DNA from: Clostridiaceae bacterium | Lineage (GTDB): Bacteria > Bacillota > Clostridia > Lachnospirales > Lachnospiraceae | Assembly: GCA_902363735.1 (NCBI GenBank) | Contig: CABJBA010000003.1 | Coordinates: 310,001 to 374,000 of the forward strand | DNA length: 64,000 nucleotides | Reading direction: 5' to 3' | Shown here: piece after piece, positions 8,776 through 17,255 of the stretch | Layout: every line of letters begins with the position of its first letter | How positions within the stretch are numbered: the first letter of the stretch is position 1 | Program-made: the position numbers and the translations under genes | Notes under the pieces: model-generated | What the model was told of the DNA's origin: nothing | Databases searched by the model: none | Seen by the model: only the letters and a program-made list of their open reading frames with translations

Positions 8776-10428
8776 TTAAACGACAGATACCCTTCCCTTG
8801 CTCACCTTTAAAAATATCAGAAGGGATACCACTGTACTGATGGTCAAAATGGACGCCAGAGCCGCAGCCGTACCATAGCTGTTTCGCACTACCTCAGTAT
8901 AAATAGCCACGGATATGGTACTGGTCTTTCCGCTGTAGAGCATCACGCTGGAAGACAGTTCATTGATGCAGGTGATCCAGCTTAAAATTGCACCGGACAG
9001 CACACCTGGAGCCATCAATCTGGCAGTTACTTTAAAAAATGTTTTCATCGGGGATACTCCCAAGTTAATGGAGGCTTCCTCCACACTGGGGTCCATCTGA
9101 TGAAGAAATGCACTTCCTGAACGCACCGTATAAGGAATCTTCCTCACCACATAAGCAATAATCATAATCAGGGAAGTTCCCGTAAGGATGACAGGAGGCT
9201 TGTTAAAGGCAACAATTAAGCTGATACCAAGCACTGCTCCCGGTATAACAAACGGAAACATGATTAAAAGGTCCATTACCTGAGCAAACCAGCCCTTTTG
9301 TCTGACAACTATATAGGAAATCAGCATACCAATGATGACGATGAACACAATGGCAATGGAAGAAAAAGTAAAGGTATTGCGGATATTGGTTCCAAGACGG
9401 TTAAAAATAGTCATATAGCTGCCGAGGCTGAATCCCTTTTGAAAACCCGTAAAATCACTTTTTACAAAGCTGCTGACGATTACTACAATCTGGGGCAGAA
9501 TACCGATAAATGTAATAATGCATACAGGCAGAGTCGCTGCAACACGTTTCCAGCCCTTTAATTTCACTTCCTGAGGAGGTCTCATAGAGGTCATCACATA
9601 ATTTTTTCTGGATACATAAAACTTCTGCACCAGAAGCACAGTTGTAGAACATAGAACCACAATAACTGACAAAGCACTGGCTAAATGGGCATTTCCTCCC
9701 ATCTCACTCATGTATTCGTTGTAAACAAGAACGGGAAGCACCATATAGCCTTCTCCAATCAGCATAGGTGTTCCAAAATCTGCAAGGCTGGTCATAAACA
9801 CCATGATTCCGCCCGCCAATATGGAGGGGATAATGACCGGAATGGTTATTGTCAGCAAACGGCGCAGTTTATTGCTTCCCAGATTTTCCGCCGCCTCTTC
9901 CAGGCTGGAATCAATGCTCCCCATGGCCCCGGAGGTGTACAGATACACATAAGGAAAAAGCTTAAAGGTAAACACCAGAATAATTCCCAGCTTTCCGTAA
10001 ATACCTGGCAGTACTACTCCAAAATTATCTGCAAAAAAACTGGTGACCAGACCGGACCGGCCAAATAAGGTAATCCAGCTGTAAGCTCCGATAAAAGGGG
10101 GGCTCATCAAACTCATAATAATAAAAATATGTATAAACCTCTTTCCCCAGACATTATACCGGGTGAGAATATAGGCCATCGGAATTCCCACCACCATAGT
10201 TGTAAAGGTTGTTATTACTGAAACCTGAAGACTTCTCCCCAAGGCGGAGTAATAATATTTTTTTGTGAAAAACCTGATGTAATTCGCAAGGGTGAATCCC
10301 GGCTCTTTGCTGGAAAAAAAGCTTCTTGTAATAAGGGTAATAAAAGGATAGATCAAAAACACCGCCATAAATAAAAGCACGGATACTTTAATCCAAAACC
10401 AGAAATCCAGTCTTTTATTTTTTAGCAC
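8776..10428 (-). CDS. ABC transporter permease, fused double-domain (AfuB/FbpB/ThiP type)
   Basis: The protein has 550 residues and a GTG start with an ideal GGAGGTGA site, overlapping the ATPase stop by 7 bp. It contains two binding-protein-dependent permease halves, each with about six membrane helices and an EAA loop (E-E-A-A-E-N-L-G-S-N in the first half, E-E-A-S-I-N-L-G-V-S in the second). A single polypeptide carrying both halves is typical for iron(III), thiamine and AfuABC sugar-phosphate importers. It partners the ATPase and lipoprotein encoded immediately upstream. Confidence 0.92.
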   Translation of the reverse strand: MLKNKRLDFWFWIKVSVLLFMAVFLIYPFITLITRSFFSSKEPGFTLANYIRFFTKKYYYSALGRSLQVSVITTFTTMVVGIPMAYILTRYNVWGKRFIHIFIIMSLMSPPFIGAYSWITLFGRSGLVTSFFADNFGVVLPGIYGKLGIILVFTFKLFPYVYLYTSGAMGSIDSSLEEAAENLGSNKLRRLLTITIPVIIPSILAGGIMVFMTSLADFGTPMLIGEGYMVLPVLVYNEYMSEMGGNAHLASALSVIVVLCSTTVLLVQKFYVSRKNYVMTSMRPPQEVKLKGWKRVAATLPVCIITFIGILPQIVVIVSSFVKSDFTGFQKGFSLGSYMTIFNRLGTNIRNTFTFSSIAIVFIVIIGMLISYIVVRQKGWFAQVMDLLIMFPFVIPGAVLGISLIVAFNKPPVILTGTSLIMIIAYVVRKIPYTVRSGSAFLHQMDPSVEEASINLGVSPMKTFFKVTARLMAPGVLSGAILSWITCINELSSSVMLYSGKTSTISVAIYTEVVRNSYGTAAALASILTISTVVSLLIFLKVSKGRVSVV

Positions 10429-11501
10429 GAAATCACCTCCATGGTCTCTGCGTTATAAACATTTACCGCATCCGGTTTGAAATTCACATAAACCGTTTCC
10501 CCATCTTTTCTCAATGTTTCTGAATCCTTTGTATATTCATTTAACTGTAAAATTTGTCCGTTTTCCAGTTCAATTTCATATTCAATAAAATCTCCTAAAA
10601 AGGTGGAAATTACAACTGTCCCTTTCAGCCCTCTTGATATGTCAAAAAACAACTGCTCCGGCCTGGCTGAAATAATGGCTTTCCCTTTAAAAGTTTTTTT
10701 CAGACCAACGGAAACCTTATAATCCTCTCCTATGATCAAAACCGACTGATCACAATTTTCTCCTTCCACCTGACAGTCAATAAAATTAGAGACTCCGATA
10801 AAACCTGCCACAAAGGTATTTTCTGGTTTCTTGTAAATCTGTTCCGGAGTTCCCACCTGCATAACATTTCCATCTTTCATAACTGCAATTCTGTCAGAAA
10901 TTGCCAGCGCCTCCTCCTGGTCATGGGTCACATAAATAGTGGTGATGCCAAGCCTTCTTTGAAGCTTTTTTATTACCGTTCTCATCTGCACACGAAGCTT
11001 TGCATCCAGATTGGAAAGTGGTTCATCCATTAAAAGGACACTTGGTTCGATAACAAAAGCCCTTGCTAAAGCAACCCGCTGCTGCTGGCCTCCTGAAAGT
11101 TCATTGGGCTTTCTGTTTTTTAAATTTTTGATCTGTACCAAATCCAGTGCCTCATCCACCTGCCTGGTAATTTCAGCCTTAGGAATCTTTTTTGCTTTTA
11201 ATCCATATGCTACATTTTCTTCTACGGTTAAGTGAGGGAAAATAGCATAATTCTGAAACACCATACCAATTCCTCTTTTGTGGGCTTCCACATGATTTAA
11301 AAGCTTATCATCAAAATAGATTTCTCCACCATCTACACTGTTAAAGCCGGCAATCATACGAAGCAGGGTTGTTTTTCCACATCCCGATGGACCAAGAAGA
11401 GTAAAAAATTCCCCCGGGTTCATTTCTAAGTCCACTCCGTTTAATGCAACGAAGTCACCATATTTTTTTACTGCTTTTTTAACTAAAACCTGATGGCTCA
11501 T
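10422..11501 (-). CDS. ABC transporter ATP-binding protein (AfuC/FbpC/PotA type)
   Basis: The protein is 359 residues long. The start is set at the ATG with a GGGAG site at 11501; an in-frame ATG 60 bp upstream has none. Walker A is GPSGCGKTT, the signature L-S-G-G-Q-Q-Q-R-V, Walker B L-L-M-D-E-P, and the switch histidine is in V-T-H-D-Q-E-E-A. A C-terminal extension of about 110 residues corresponds to the TOBE regulatory domain. It energises the permease encoded downstream with which it overlaps. Confidence 0.93.
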   Translation of the reverse strand: MSHQVLVKKAVKKYGDFVALNGVDLEMNPGEFFTLLGPSGCGKTTLLRMIAGFNSVDGGEIYFDDKLLNHVEAHKRGIGMVFQNYAIFPHLTVEENVAYGLKAKKIPKAEITRQVDEALDLVQIKNLKNRKPNELSGGQQQRVALARAFVIEPSVLLMDEPLSNLDAKLRVQMRTVIKKLQRRLGITTIYVTHDQEEALAISDRIAVMKDGNVMQVGTPEQIYKKPENTFVAGFIGVSNFIDCQVEGENCDQSVLIIGEDYKVSVGLKKTFKGKAIISARPEQLFFDISRGLKGTVVISTFLGDFIEYEIELENGQILQLNEYTKDSETLRKDGETVYVNFKPDAVNVYNAETMEVISC

Positions 11502-11566
11502 ATCCTTACTCCCTTCTCTTTTCAAAAGGCAGAAACTGTGTCCAGCCCCCGCCTTTTGCATGATGA

Positions 11567-12652
11567 TTAATTTTCCACCATAATATCATTAAATTTTTCT
11601 ATAATTTCTTCCTTGCTGTTTGCTGCCCAGTCAAAATCGTAATCCACTAAGATTAAGTCGCTTAACTTAGCCATTCCTTCTCCCACTTCCATGTCATTTC
11701 TTACAGGACGGCGTCCCCAGCTTTGGCTCTGCTCGGTCTGGCACTCCTTGGAAAGAACGAAATCAATAAACAGCTTTGCATTTTCTTCATTGGGAGCGCC
11801 TTTGATCAGGGCGACTCCGTCCGGAACAGCTGAAGTTCCATCCTTAGGATAGATAAAGCCGACAGTATCGTTGCCTGCATATTTAACCGCAGACTTTTCA
11901 ATGGTAATACCCACATGGAACTCTCCGTCTGATACCATTTTGTGGCATTTGCTGGAAGAATCCACAATTTTGCCATCCAGATTTTCATACAGCTTCTGTA
12001 CAAAGTTCCATCCGTCTTCTTTGCCTCCATGTGCAAGCATCATGGTGCAAAGCTGGGTATAAGCGGAACCGGACTTAGAAGGCAGACAGTAAGCAATTTT
12101 TCCTTTCCATTCCGGACTGGTCAAGTCCTCCCATGTTTCTGGAATGGTAAGGCCATCTTTTTCGATCAGCTCTTTGTTATAAAAAATTACCATAGGAAGG
12201 GGGCTTTCTCCTATCCACAGTCCATCGGGGTCTTTATAGGCAGCATCAATGAAGCTGTCATTAGCTTCTGATACATATGGAGTAAAATACTCTTTAAACG
12301 CTGCCAGGGAATCTGCGCCTCCTCCCCATAAAACATCTGCAATGGGGTTTGCCGATTCTGCAGCAACCCGGTTAGTCAGCTCACCGGTTCCTGCAGCAAC
12401 CACTTCAACCTTTACATTGGGGTATTTTTCCATAAACTGGTTAACACCTGCATTTAAGGGGTCTGCATCATGAGGGGAATAAACGACTACACTTCCGCTG
12501 TAATCCTCAGGCCCCTTTTCTCCTGCCGCTTCAGACTGTGCCTGTGTTTCCGCAGCACTTGAAGCTGCTGTTTCTGCCGTTTTCGTTGTACCGCATGCAG
12601 CTAAACTTAACATCATCAGTGCCGCAATTGAAGTGCCAATTACTTTTTTCAT
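11567..12652 (-). CDS. ABC transporter substrate-binding lipoprotein (AfuA-like)
   Basis: The 361-residue protein has a lipoprotein signal ending in L-A-A-C and an Ala/Glu/Ser-rich linker. The mature domain contains W-K-G-K-I-A, G-S-A-Y, V-G-I-T-I-E, I-Y-P-K-D-G and A-K-L-F-I-D-F, the same skeleton as the sensory lipoprotein at 3725-4738. It resembles the iron(III)/2-aminoethylphosphonate/hexose-phosphate binder group, in which automatic annotation often says iron. The phosphohexomutase in the same operon and the HptRSA-like neighbour favour a phosphorylated sugar, but the ligand is inferred only. Confidence 0.9.
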   Translation of the reverse strand: MKKVIGTSIAALMMLSLAACGTTKTAETAASSAAETQAQSEAAGEKGPEDYSGSVVVYSPHDADPLNAGVNQFMEKYPNVKVEVVAAGTGELTNRVAAESANPIADVLWGGGADSLAAFKEYFTPYVSEANDSFIDAAYKDPDGLWIGESPLPMVIFYNKELIEKDGLTIPETWEDLTSPEWKGKIAYCLPSKSGSAYTQLCTMMLAHGGKEDGWNFVQKLYENLDGKIVDSSSKCHKMVSDGEFHVGITIEKSAVKYAGNDTVGFIYPKDGTSAVPDGVALIKGAPNEENAKLFIDFVLSKECQTEQSQSWGRRPVRNDMEVGEGMAKLSDLILVDYDFDWAANSKEEIIEKFNDIMVEN

Positions 12653-12754
12653 AAATATCGCTCCTTCTTTCTGGTTTTATAAACTAATTATACGTTTTAC
12701 AGCCTTTGTTTTCCATGTAATTTGCTTACATTTTATTTGTTATTATGACATAAT

Positions 12755-12776
12755 TGATATTTTTCGAAAAATATCA
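12755..12776. promoter_or_regulatory. 22-bp perfect palindrome upstream of the ABC operon
   Basis: The inner 20 bp read GATATTTTTCGAAAAATATC, and one further T/A pair on the outside extends it to 22 bp. It lies about 100-125 bp upstream of the binding-protein start codon. The only -10-like element nearer the gene (TATAAT on the minus strand near 12685) lacks a good -35, as expected for an activator-dependent promoter. It is a candidate site for the response regulator encoded at 6491-7255, or for a LacI/CcpA-type repressor. Confidence 0.55.
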
Positions 12777-12895
12777 CGCGATAATTAGTGCACATTAACA
12801 TGTCTCTTGACCTTTTTATGAATTTATATAGAATAAATGAGAATTTCACCGAAAAATAATCCTGCAGCATAAGTCCACTAGAAAATAGTGCACAA

Positions 12896-12941
12896 AAAAT
12901 GCGTCTTGACAGGCTCTAAAAGCTAATTCAAGGCGCATTTT
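12896..12941 (-). terminator. Intrinsic terminator downstream of moeA
   Basis: AAAATGCGTCTTGA pairs with TCAAGGCGCATTTT around an 18-nt loop, and on the minus strand the stem is followed by a T run. It lies 140 bp after the moeA stop. Confidence 0.75.
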
Positions 12942-13081
12942 GCTACTATTAATAAGATTATCTTGTATAAATATCTATCACATTTTCATTTGCGGCGGTC
13001 TCTGATGTTAAGTTTTTAACAACTAATCCGGCAAGTACTTCCACCCTGAGGCAAAATATACCCGGTTTTTCAGCCTTTAGT

Positions 13082-14314
13082 TTATAAAAGCAGGACCTCC
13101 ACTTCACAGTCCTTATCAAGCTTTCCGCTTCCTGCTGGTATGTCAACAAGACAGTTGCATCCCGACATGGAGGCAAGCATACCTGAGGAATGTTTGCCCG
13201 ATGGAGGGATTATTACCCTTCCAGCATTTAACTTTCCCCTTATAAATCTCCTGCCTTGGCTTCCCTTGGTAAACTCTTTATCCAGTATAGCCTTTGCCCG
13301 GTTTATGTGGAGCCCCTCATCTCTGCCTGCCTTTGCCAGGAAGGGCCTTACAAGCAGTTCAAAGGTGGTTGCCGCTGCAAAAGGGTTGCCGGATAAATGA
13401 AACATCGGCGTTCCTTCATAAAAAGAAAACATAGCCGGAGTGCCAGGCTTTAAATTGACTTTCCAGAAAATCCGTTTTGCTCCAAGTACAGGCAGCACTT
13501 CATGGAATATGTCCTTATCCCCTGCGGACACCCCTCCTGTTGTAATAATCAGATCTGCATCCTCACTGCTTTCCTTTATGGCTTTTACAACCTCCTCCGT
13601 CTGATCAGGAAGGGTCCTTGCTGTCACCGGACTGATTCCAAACTCACAAAGTCTTGCATACAGAAGAAATAAGTTAGAATCATATATTTTTCCGGGCTTT
13701 AAGCTGGTTCCAGGCAGGACCAGTTCATCTCCGGTAGAAAAAAGAGCCACCTTTAAGGTTTGATACACCTTTATCTCTTCCATTCCCAGGGAAGATAATA
13801 TCCCCAGTTCTACATAGGTCATTTTTGTCCCTTTGCAAAGCACAGGAGTTCCCTTTGCCACATCTTCTCCCTGAAAACAGATGTTCTGGTTATGGACTAA
13901 TTCTCTGTCTACCTGAATAAAAGCCCTTCCTTCAAAAACCTTTTCCTCCACATCCTCCATGCGGATTACGCAGTCAGTTCCTTCAGGTATGGCTGCTCCG
14001 GTCATAATGCGGATTCCTTCTCCTTGTCCTGCCTTCATTCTGCACCAGTCCCCCGCATAAACGGTATCAATAATCTGTATAGACTTAATATTATCTCCGG
14101 AAGCACCTGACAGATCCTCTGAACGGAGAGCAAATCCATCCAAAGGAGACCGGTGAAAGGGAGGAATGTCAAAAGAGGCATATATATCCTCTGCCAATAT
14201 TCTCCCGTTTGCCTCCATAGCGGGAACCAGCTCTGTCCGTTCCATCACTTTCAGACTGTCTGTGATTAGAGTAACTGCCTCTTCCAGTTCAATCCCTATG
14301 CGTTCTGTGGTCAT
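13082..14314 (-). CDS. moeA: Molybdopterin molybdotransferase MoeA
   Basis: The protein is 410 residues, the usual MoeA length, with a GGGAGGGATGA ribosome site. N-terminal residues include R-I-L-A-E-D-I-Y and P-x-F-x-R-S-x-x-D-G; the MPT-binding domain contains R-I-M-T-G-A, S-T-G-D-E-L and T-T-G-G-V-S-A-G-D-K-D; G-N-P-F-A-A and the C-terminal beta domain follow. MoeA inserts molybdate or tungstate into adenylated molybdopterin. It lies downstream of an aldehyde:ferredoxin oxidoreductase that needs this cofactor. A terminator separates it from the upstream gene, so it may be expressed partly by read-through. Confidence 0.95.
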   Translation of the reverse strand: MTTERIGIELEEAVTLITDSLKVMERTELVPAMEANGRILAEDIYASFDIPPFHRSPLDGFALRSEDLSGASGDNIKSIQIIDTVYAGDWCRMKAGQGEGIRIMTGAAIPEGTDCVIRMEDVEEKVFEGRAFIQVDRELVHNQNICFQGEDVAKGTPVLCKGTKMTYVELGILSSLGMEEIKVYQTLKVALFSTGDELVLPGTSLKPGKIYDSNLFLLYARLCEFGISPVTARTLPDQTEEVVKAIKESSEDADLIITTGGVSAGDKDIFHEVLPVLGAKRIFWKVNLKPGTPAMFSFYEGTPMFHLSGNPFAAATTFELLVRPFLAKAGRDEGLHINRAKAILDKEFTKGSQGRRFIRGKLNAGRVIIPPSGKHSSGMLASMSGCNCLVDIPAGSGKLDKDCEVEVLLL

Positions 14315-14341
14315 ATATTCATCCCTCCCATTTCAAAAAAA

Positions 14342-14369
14342 CTGCCTTCTCTTTTCACAGAAAAGGCAG
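14342..14369 (-). terminator. Intrinsic terminator after the aldehyde oxidoreductase operon
   Basis: CTGCCTT and AAGGCAG form the stem base with additional pairing inside, followed on the minus strand by seven T residues. It lies between the acidic protein gene and moeA. Confidence 0.7.
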
Positions 14370-14389
14370 AATAAAACTGAATTTCCATA

Positions 14390-15067
14390 TCAATCAATAA
14401 ACTCATCCTCATGAGCCAGCGCCTTTGCATACTTTGGCGATAAAAATTCAGTAGAAAACAAAAAATCCAAATTTCGGTTATTGGTAAAACGCTGGATATC
14501 CGCGTTTTCCGCATTGCCGGACAAGACCTGATAAGCCCGCTCAATCTGAGGTTTCGTTGCATAATAAGGATGCCGTTCAAAATAAGACAGAGGGGTAGGA
14601 GCCGGATAAGTCTTGCTGTTAAACCGTACCATATGAACCATGGTTGCCGTCAAATCTTTATCCTCCACCAGAACTGCTATCATAGCATAATTATCGCTCA
14701 TATTCTGCTGGGAATAATAATACCGGTCTTTTTTTCCTTCTTTGTATGCAATATCCTTACAATCCTCATCTTCTCTGATTTCCTCAAGAAGCTGGTCAGC
14801 CTCTTCAACCTCCTCCTTTAAAGAAGCGTATCCGGTCAGATTTCCGGCTCCGGAACGAATTCGAATATAATCTGCCAGCTTTCTGGATTCTGTCAGCTCC
14901 TCTTCGTCTTCTTCCGGCTCCTGATCTTCTGATTCAGCAAATTCATCCTCTGTGCCGGGCAAGGAAGCCAGATATTCCAGCAAATCCGGCTTTTCTGTTT
15001 CCTCACCTGCAGCCTTGGCTATTTCTTCAATCTTTAAAAAACCAGGTTTCTTTCTTCCAAACAGCAT
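14390..15067 (-). CDS. Acidic protein of unknown function linked to the aldehyde oxidoreductase
   Basis: The 225-residue protein has a GAGG ribosome site and no signal peptide or membrane segment. Residues about 45-65 are a run of aspartate and glutamate, so the N-terminal third is strongly acidic. The C-terminal half looks folded (for example P-T-P-L-S-Y-F-E-R-H-P-Y-Y). I do not recognise a domain. Its place directly after the oxidoreductase recalls YdhW, an uncharacterised product of the E. coli ydhYVWXUT operon in which YdhV is the aldehyde oxidoreductase and YdhY the ferredoxin. A maturation chaperone or electron-transfer accessory role is a guess from position only. Confidence 0.7.
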   Translation of the reverse strand: MLFGRKKPGFLKIEEIAKAAGEETEKPDLLEYLASLPGTEDEFAESEDQEPEEDEEELTESRKLADYIRIRSGAGNLTGYASLKEEVEEADQLLEEIREDEDCKDIAYKEGKKDRYYYSQQNMSDNYAMIAVLVEDKDLTATMVHMVRFNSKTYPAPTPLSYFERHPYYATKPQIERAYQVLSGNAENADIQRFTNNRNLDFLFSTEFLSPKYAKALAHEDEFID

Positions 15068-15112
15068 AATAAACCTCTTTCATTCAATCATTTCTGAAGC
15101 AAAAATCATGGT

Positions 15113-17239
15113 TTATGCCGGAAGGATTCCCCTGGCTGCCAGATCATCTGCCATGTCGCCCAAACCGAATTTTTCAAGCGTAGCTCTCGTCGGTATGCCG
15201 GTCTTAATATCCCAGCCCATTTCCTCATAGAAATAGTCCTTTGCAATCTCCATATCGGCCCGGTCCATCTTATAAGTTCCCTCTTCAAAAGGTGCAAAAT
15301 CCGGATCCTGTTCAAATACCCACTGAGGAATGGCATCATGATTATCCCGCAGATTCGTATCTCCAAAATGAATATTAAAAGAGATTGCCGTCATAACACG
15401 AAGCATCTGGGAAATACGCTCTGATGCAAATTCAAGGCTTTCTTTCGTGTAGTTCACACCAGTAACTGCTGTCATGAAATCAGCTTCCAGGTTCAAGTCA
15501 CCTACATATTTTCTCTCTTTGGAAGGAGACTGGGTCATAGGCCACATCCAGTTGCACAAGGTGGCACTGTCATGGAACTGCTTGCCGTTAAATGCCCATT
15601 TTGCCATTTTGGCCTTATTGCGGTTCATAGGCTTATAAGCCTTCTTATTGTCATAACAGCCTTCTCCGAAGAAGCCTTCCATTGTGGCTTTCGTTACTTC
15701 ATAAGGAGCCCCGGAGTTTACCACATTAGTCAGATGATGGATCATGCAGTCACGGTTATACATCAGGTTGAATAATAAACCCACCTGTCCGGAATCCTCA
15801 TTTGCATGGTGCTTTGGATATCCGTTATAGGTAATGTTTGTATTATTGGAACTAATGGCATCAAAGAATTCTTTTCCTAAATTCCATTTTTCCACCATGG
15901 CAAGGGTTCCTTCTCCTATGGTGGCCAGTTCCCCTTCCTTATAGGCAATGCGGCGCATAATCTCCACTGCCCAGCGGGGGTCTCCGTTCTTTTCCCACTC
16001 CCATGGAAGGCTGTCATACTCTGCCTGAGGAAGCACTTCCTTGATCTTTCCGGATACACATAACCAGTTGAAATCTCTCTGCAGATTGGCATAATTACAC
16101 CACAGTCCCAAATCATCCTGAGCGTGGGAAGAAGCTCCGCTGAGTATCACGTTGGCATCACCCTCATATTCAAAATCCTTTATTCCGCTTGGATAGAACA
16201 TCTTACCATAAAGAACAGGAACACAGGTATTGGATACCTGAATCGGCAAATCATAATCCGCTAAAGGATCCATCTCATACTGGGTATAACAGCGGATTGG
16301 ACATGCGCTGCAGCCTCCCTGTTTTACTATGTAATTTGATGCCACCTCACCGTGATCAAATACTCCTTTTAAGGTACGGTATGCGATCCGGTTCATATCG
16401 CCGCAAGGCTGTTCTCCCATGTCAATAGGGCCGCCTTCCGCTTTTTCCCATCTCCGTCCGGGAGCTCCTGACCAGCGGTTCTTTCCTCCCACTGCAGAAT
16501 ACTCCGCCCAGCTTTGCGGAACCGCCGGAACGTTGTGATTATTGTTGGCACCGATCAGATCCTTCAGCATGTATTCATTTAGTTCTTTTACTTTGTTAAC
16601 ATCAGCAACCTTTACAGAGCCCGTACCCCGGACTGCAATGCCTTTCAGTTTCTTGCTTCCCATAACTGAACCTACACCACCGCCGCCTGAGTTTGCAAAG
16701 GAGGTATTTAAAGTAGCATAATTGACCAGGTGCTCACCGGCCGGTCCAATAACCGCTGTTTCAAACTCACTGCCGTTTTCCTCGGTTAAAATCCGGTTAG
16801 CTTCAAAAGTACCTTTTCCCCAAACATGTGATGCGTCTTCTATTGTCACTTTATCGTCATTAATTTTAATGTACACTGGGGCGGAAGACTTACCTTCCAC
16901 TATAATAGCATCGTATCCCGCATATTTGATCCTGGAGCCGATATGTCCTCCCATGTGGGCATCGATAATGGAGTTTCCTTTTGACCATGAGGACAAAAGG
17001 GAAATGTTCATTCTACCTGAACACGGTACACTGGAACCGGTCAGGGGACCTACTCCCATAACAATTTTAGATGCCTCATCATGCGGATGGGTTTTCAAAG
17101 GAACCTCATTATATATAATCCGGTATCCCATACCCATGCCGCCGATGTATTCCTGATATTTCGTTGAATCTTCAATTGAAATATTTCCTGTGGTCAAATT
17201 AACACGAAGAATATTTCCAGCCCATCCATATGTCGCCAT
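15113..17239 (-). CDS. Tungsten/molybdenum aldehyde:ferredoxin oxidoreductase family protein
   Basis: The protein has 708 residues from an ATG with an AAGGAGGG site. The AFOR N-terminal domain opens with Y-G-W-A-G-N-I-L-R-V-N-L and contains G-G-M-G-M-G-Y. The [4Fe-4S] ligands are Cys310, Cys313 and Cys317 in C-S-A-C-P-I-R-C plus Cys562 in A-T-L-C-N-W. The family oxidises aldehydes to carboxylic acids with a bis-pterin tungsten or molybdenum centre. It has no export signal, but the gene in front encodes a Tat-targeted ferredoxin and the genes behind it moeA, so it probably works with that ferredoxin. It most resembles the YdhV/WorL side of the family. The aldehyde and the metal cannot be deduced here. 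Confidence 0.92.
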   Translation of the reverse strand: MATYGWAGNILRVNLTTGNISIEDSTKYQEYIGGMGMGYRIIYNEVPLKTHPHDEASKIVMGVGPLTGSSVPCSGRMNISLLSSWSKGNSIIDAHMGGHIGSRIKYAGYDAIIVEGKSSAPVYIKINDDKVTIEDASHVWGKGTFEANRILTEENGSEFETAVIGPAGEHLVNYATLNTSFANSGGGGVGSVMGSKKLKGIAVRGTGSVKVADVNKVKELNEYMLKDLIGANNNHNVPAVPQSWAEYSAVGGKNRWSGAPGRRWEKAEGGPIDMGEQPCGDMNRIAYRTLKGVFDHGEVASNYIVKQGGCSACPIRCYTQYEMDPLADYDLPIQVSNTCVPVLYGKMFYPSGIKDFEYEGDANVILSGASSHAQDDLGLWCNYANLQRDFNWLCVSGKIKEVLPQAEYDSLPWEWEKNGDPRWAVEIMRRIAYKEGELATIGEGTLAMVEKWNLGKEFFDAISSNNTNITYNGYPKHHANEDSGQVGLLFNLMYNRDCMIHHLTNVVNSGAPYEVTKATMEGFFGEGCYDNKKAYKPMNRNKAKMAKWAFNGKQFHDSATLCNWMWPMTQSPSKERKYVGDLNLEADFMTAVTGVNYTKESLEFASERISQMLRVMTAISFNIHFGDTNLRDNHDAIPQWVFEQDPDFAPFEEGTYKMDRADMEIAKDYFYEEMGWDIKTGIPTRATLEKFGLGDMADDLAARGILPA

Positions 17240-17255
17240 AATATATAGTCCCTCC

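Larger units (their letters stand above)
12653..13081. other. 429-bp intergenic region between moeA and the ABC operon
   Basis: No convincing gene is present. The stretch holds a 22-bp palindrome, the transcription terminator downstream of moeA, and an imperfect direct repeat starting TAGTGCACA at 12786 and 12886. A reading frame that leaves the moeA 3' end in another phase and stops at 12958 has no plausible start and is not called. Confidence 0.6.

Noticed and set aside
11567..12652. Assigning the importer at 8776-12652 as an iron(III) transporter
   Set aside because: The subunit types fit iron transporters, but the phosphohexomutase in the operon and the HptRSA-like partner argue for a sugar phosphate; no clear pair of iron-binding tyrosines was verified.
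12958..13176. 72-codon frame running past the 3' end of moeA in another phase
   Set aside because: No start with a ribosome site outside moeA and no recognisable domain; the part beyond moeA is only about 40 codons.
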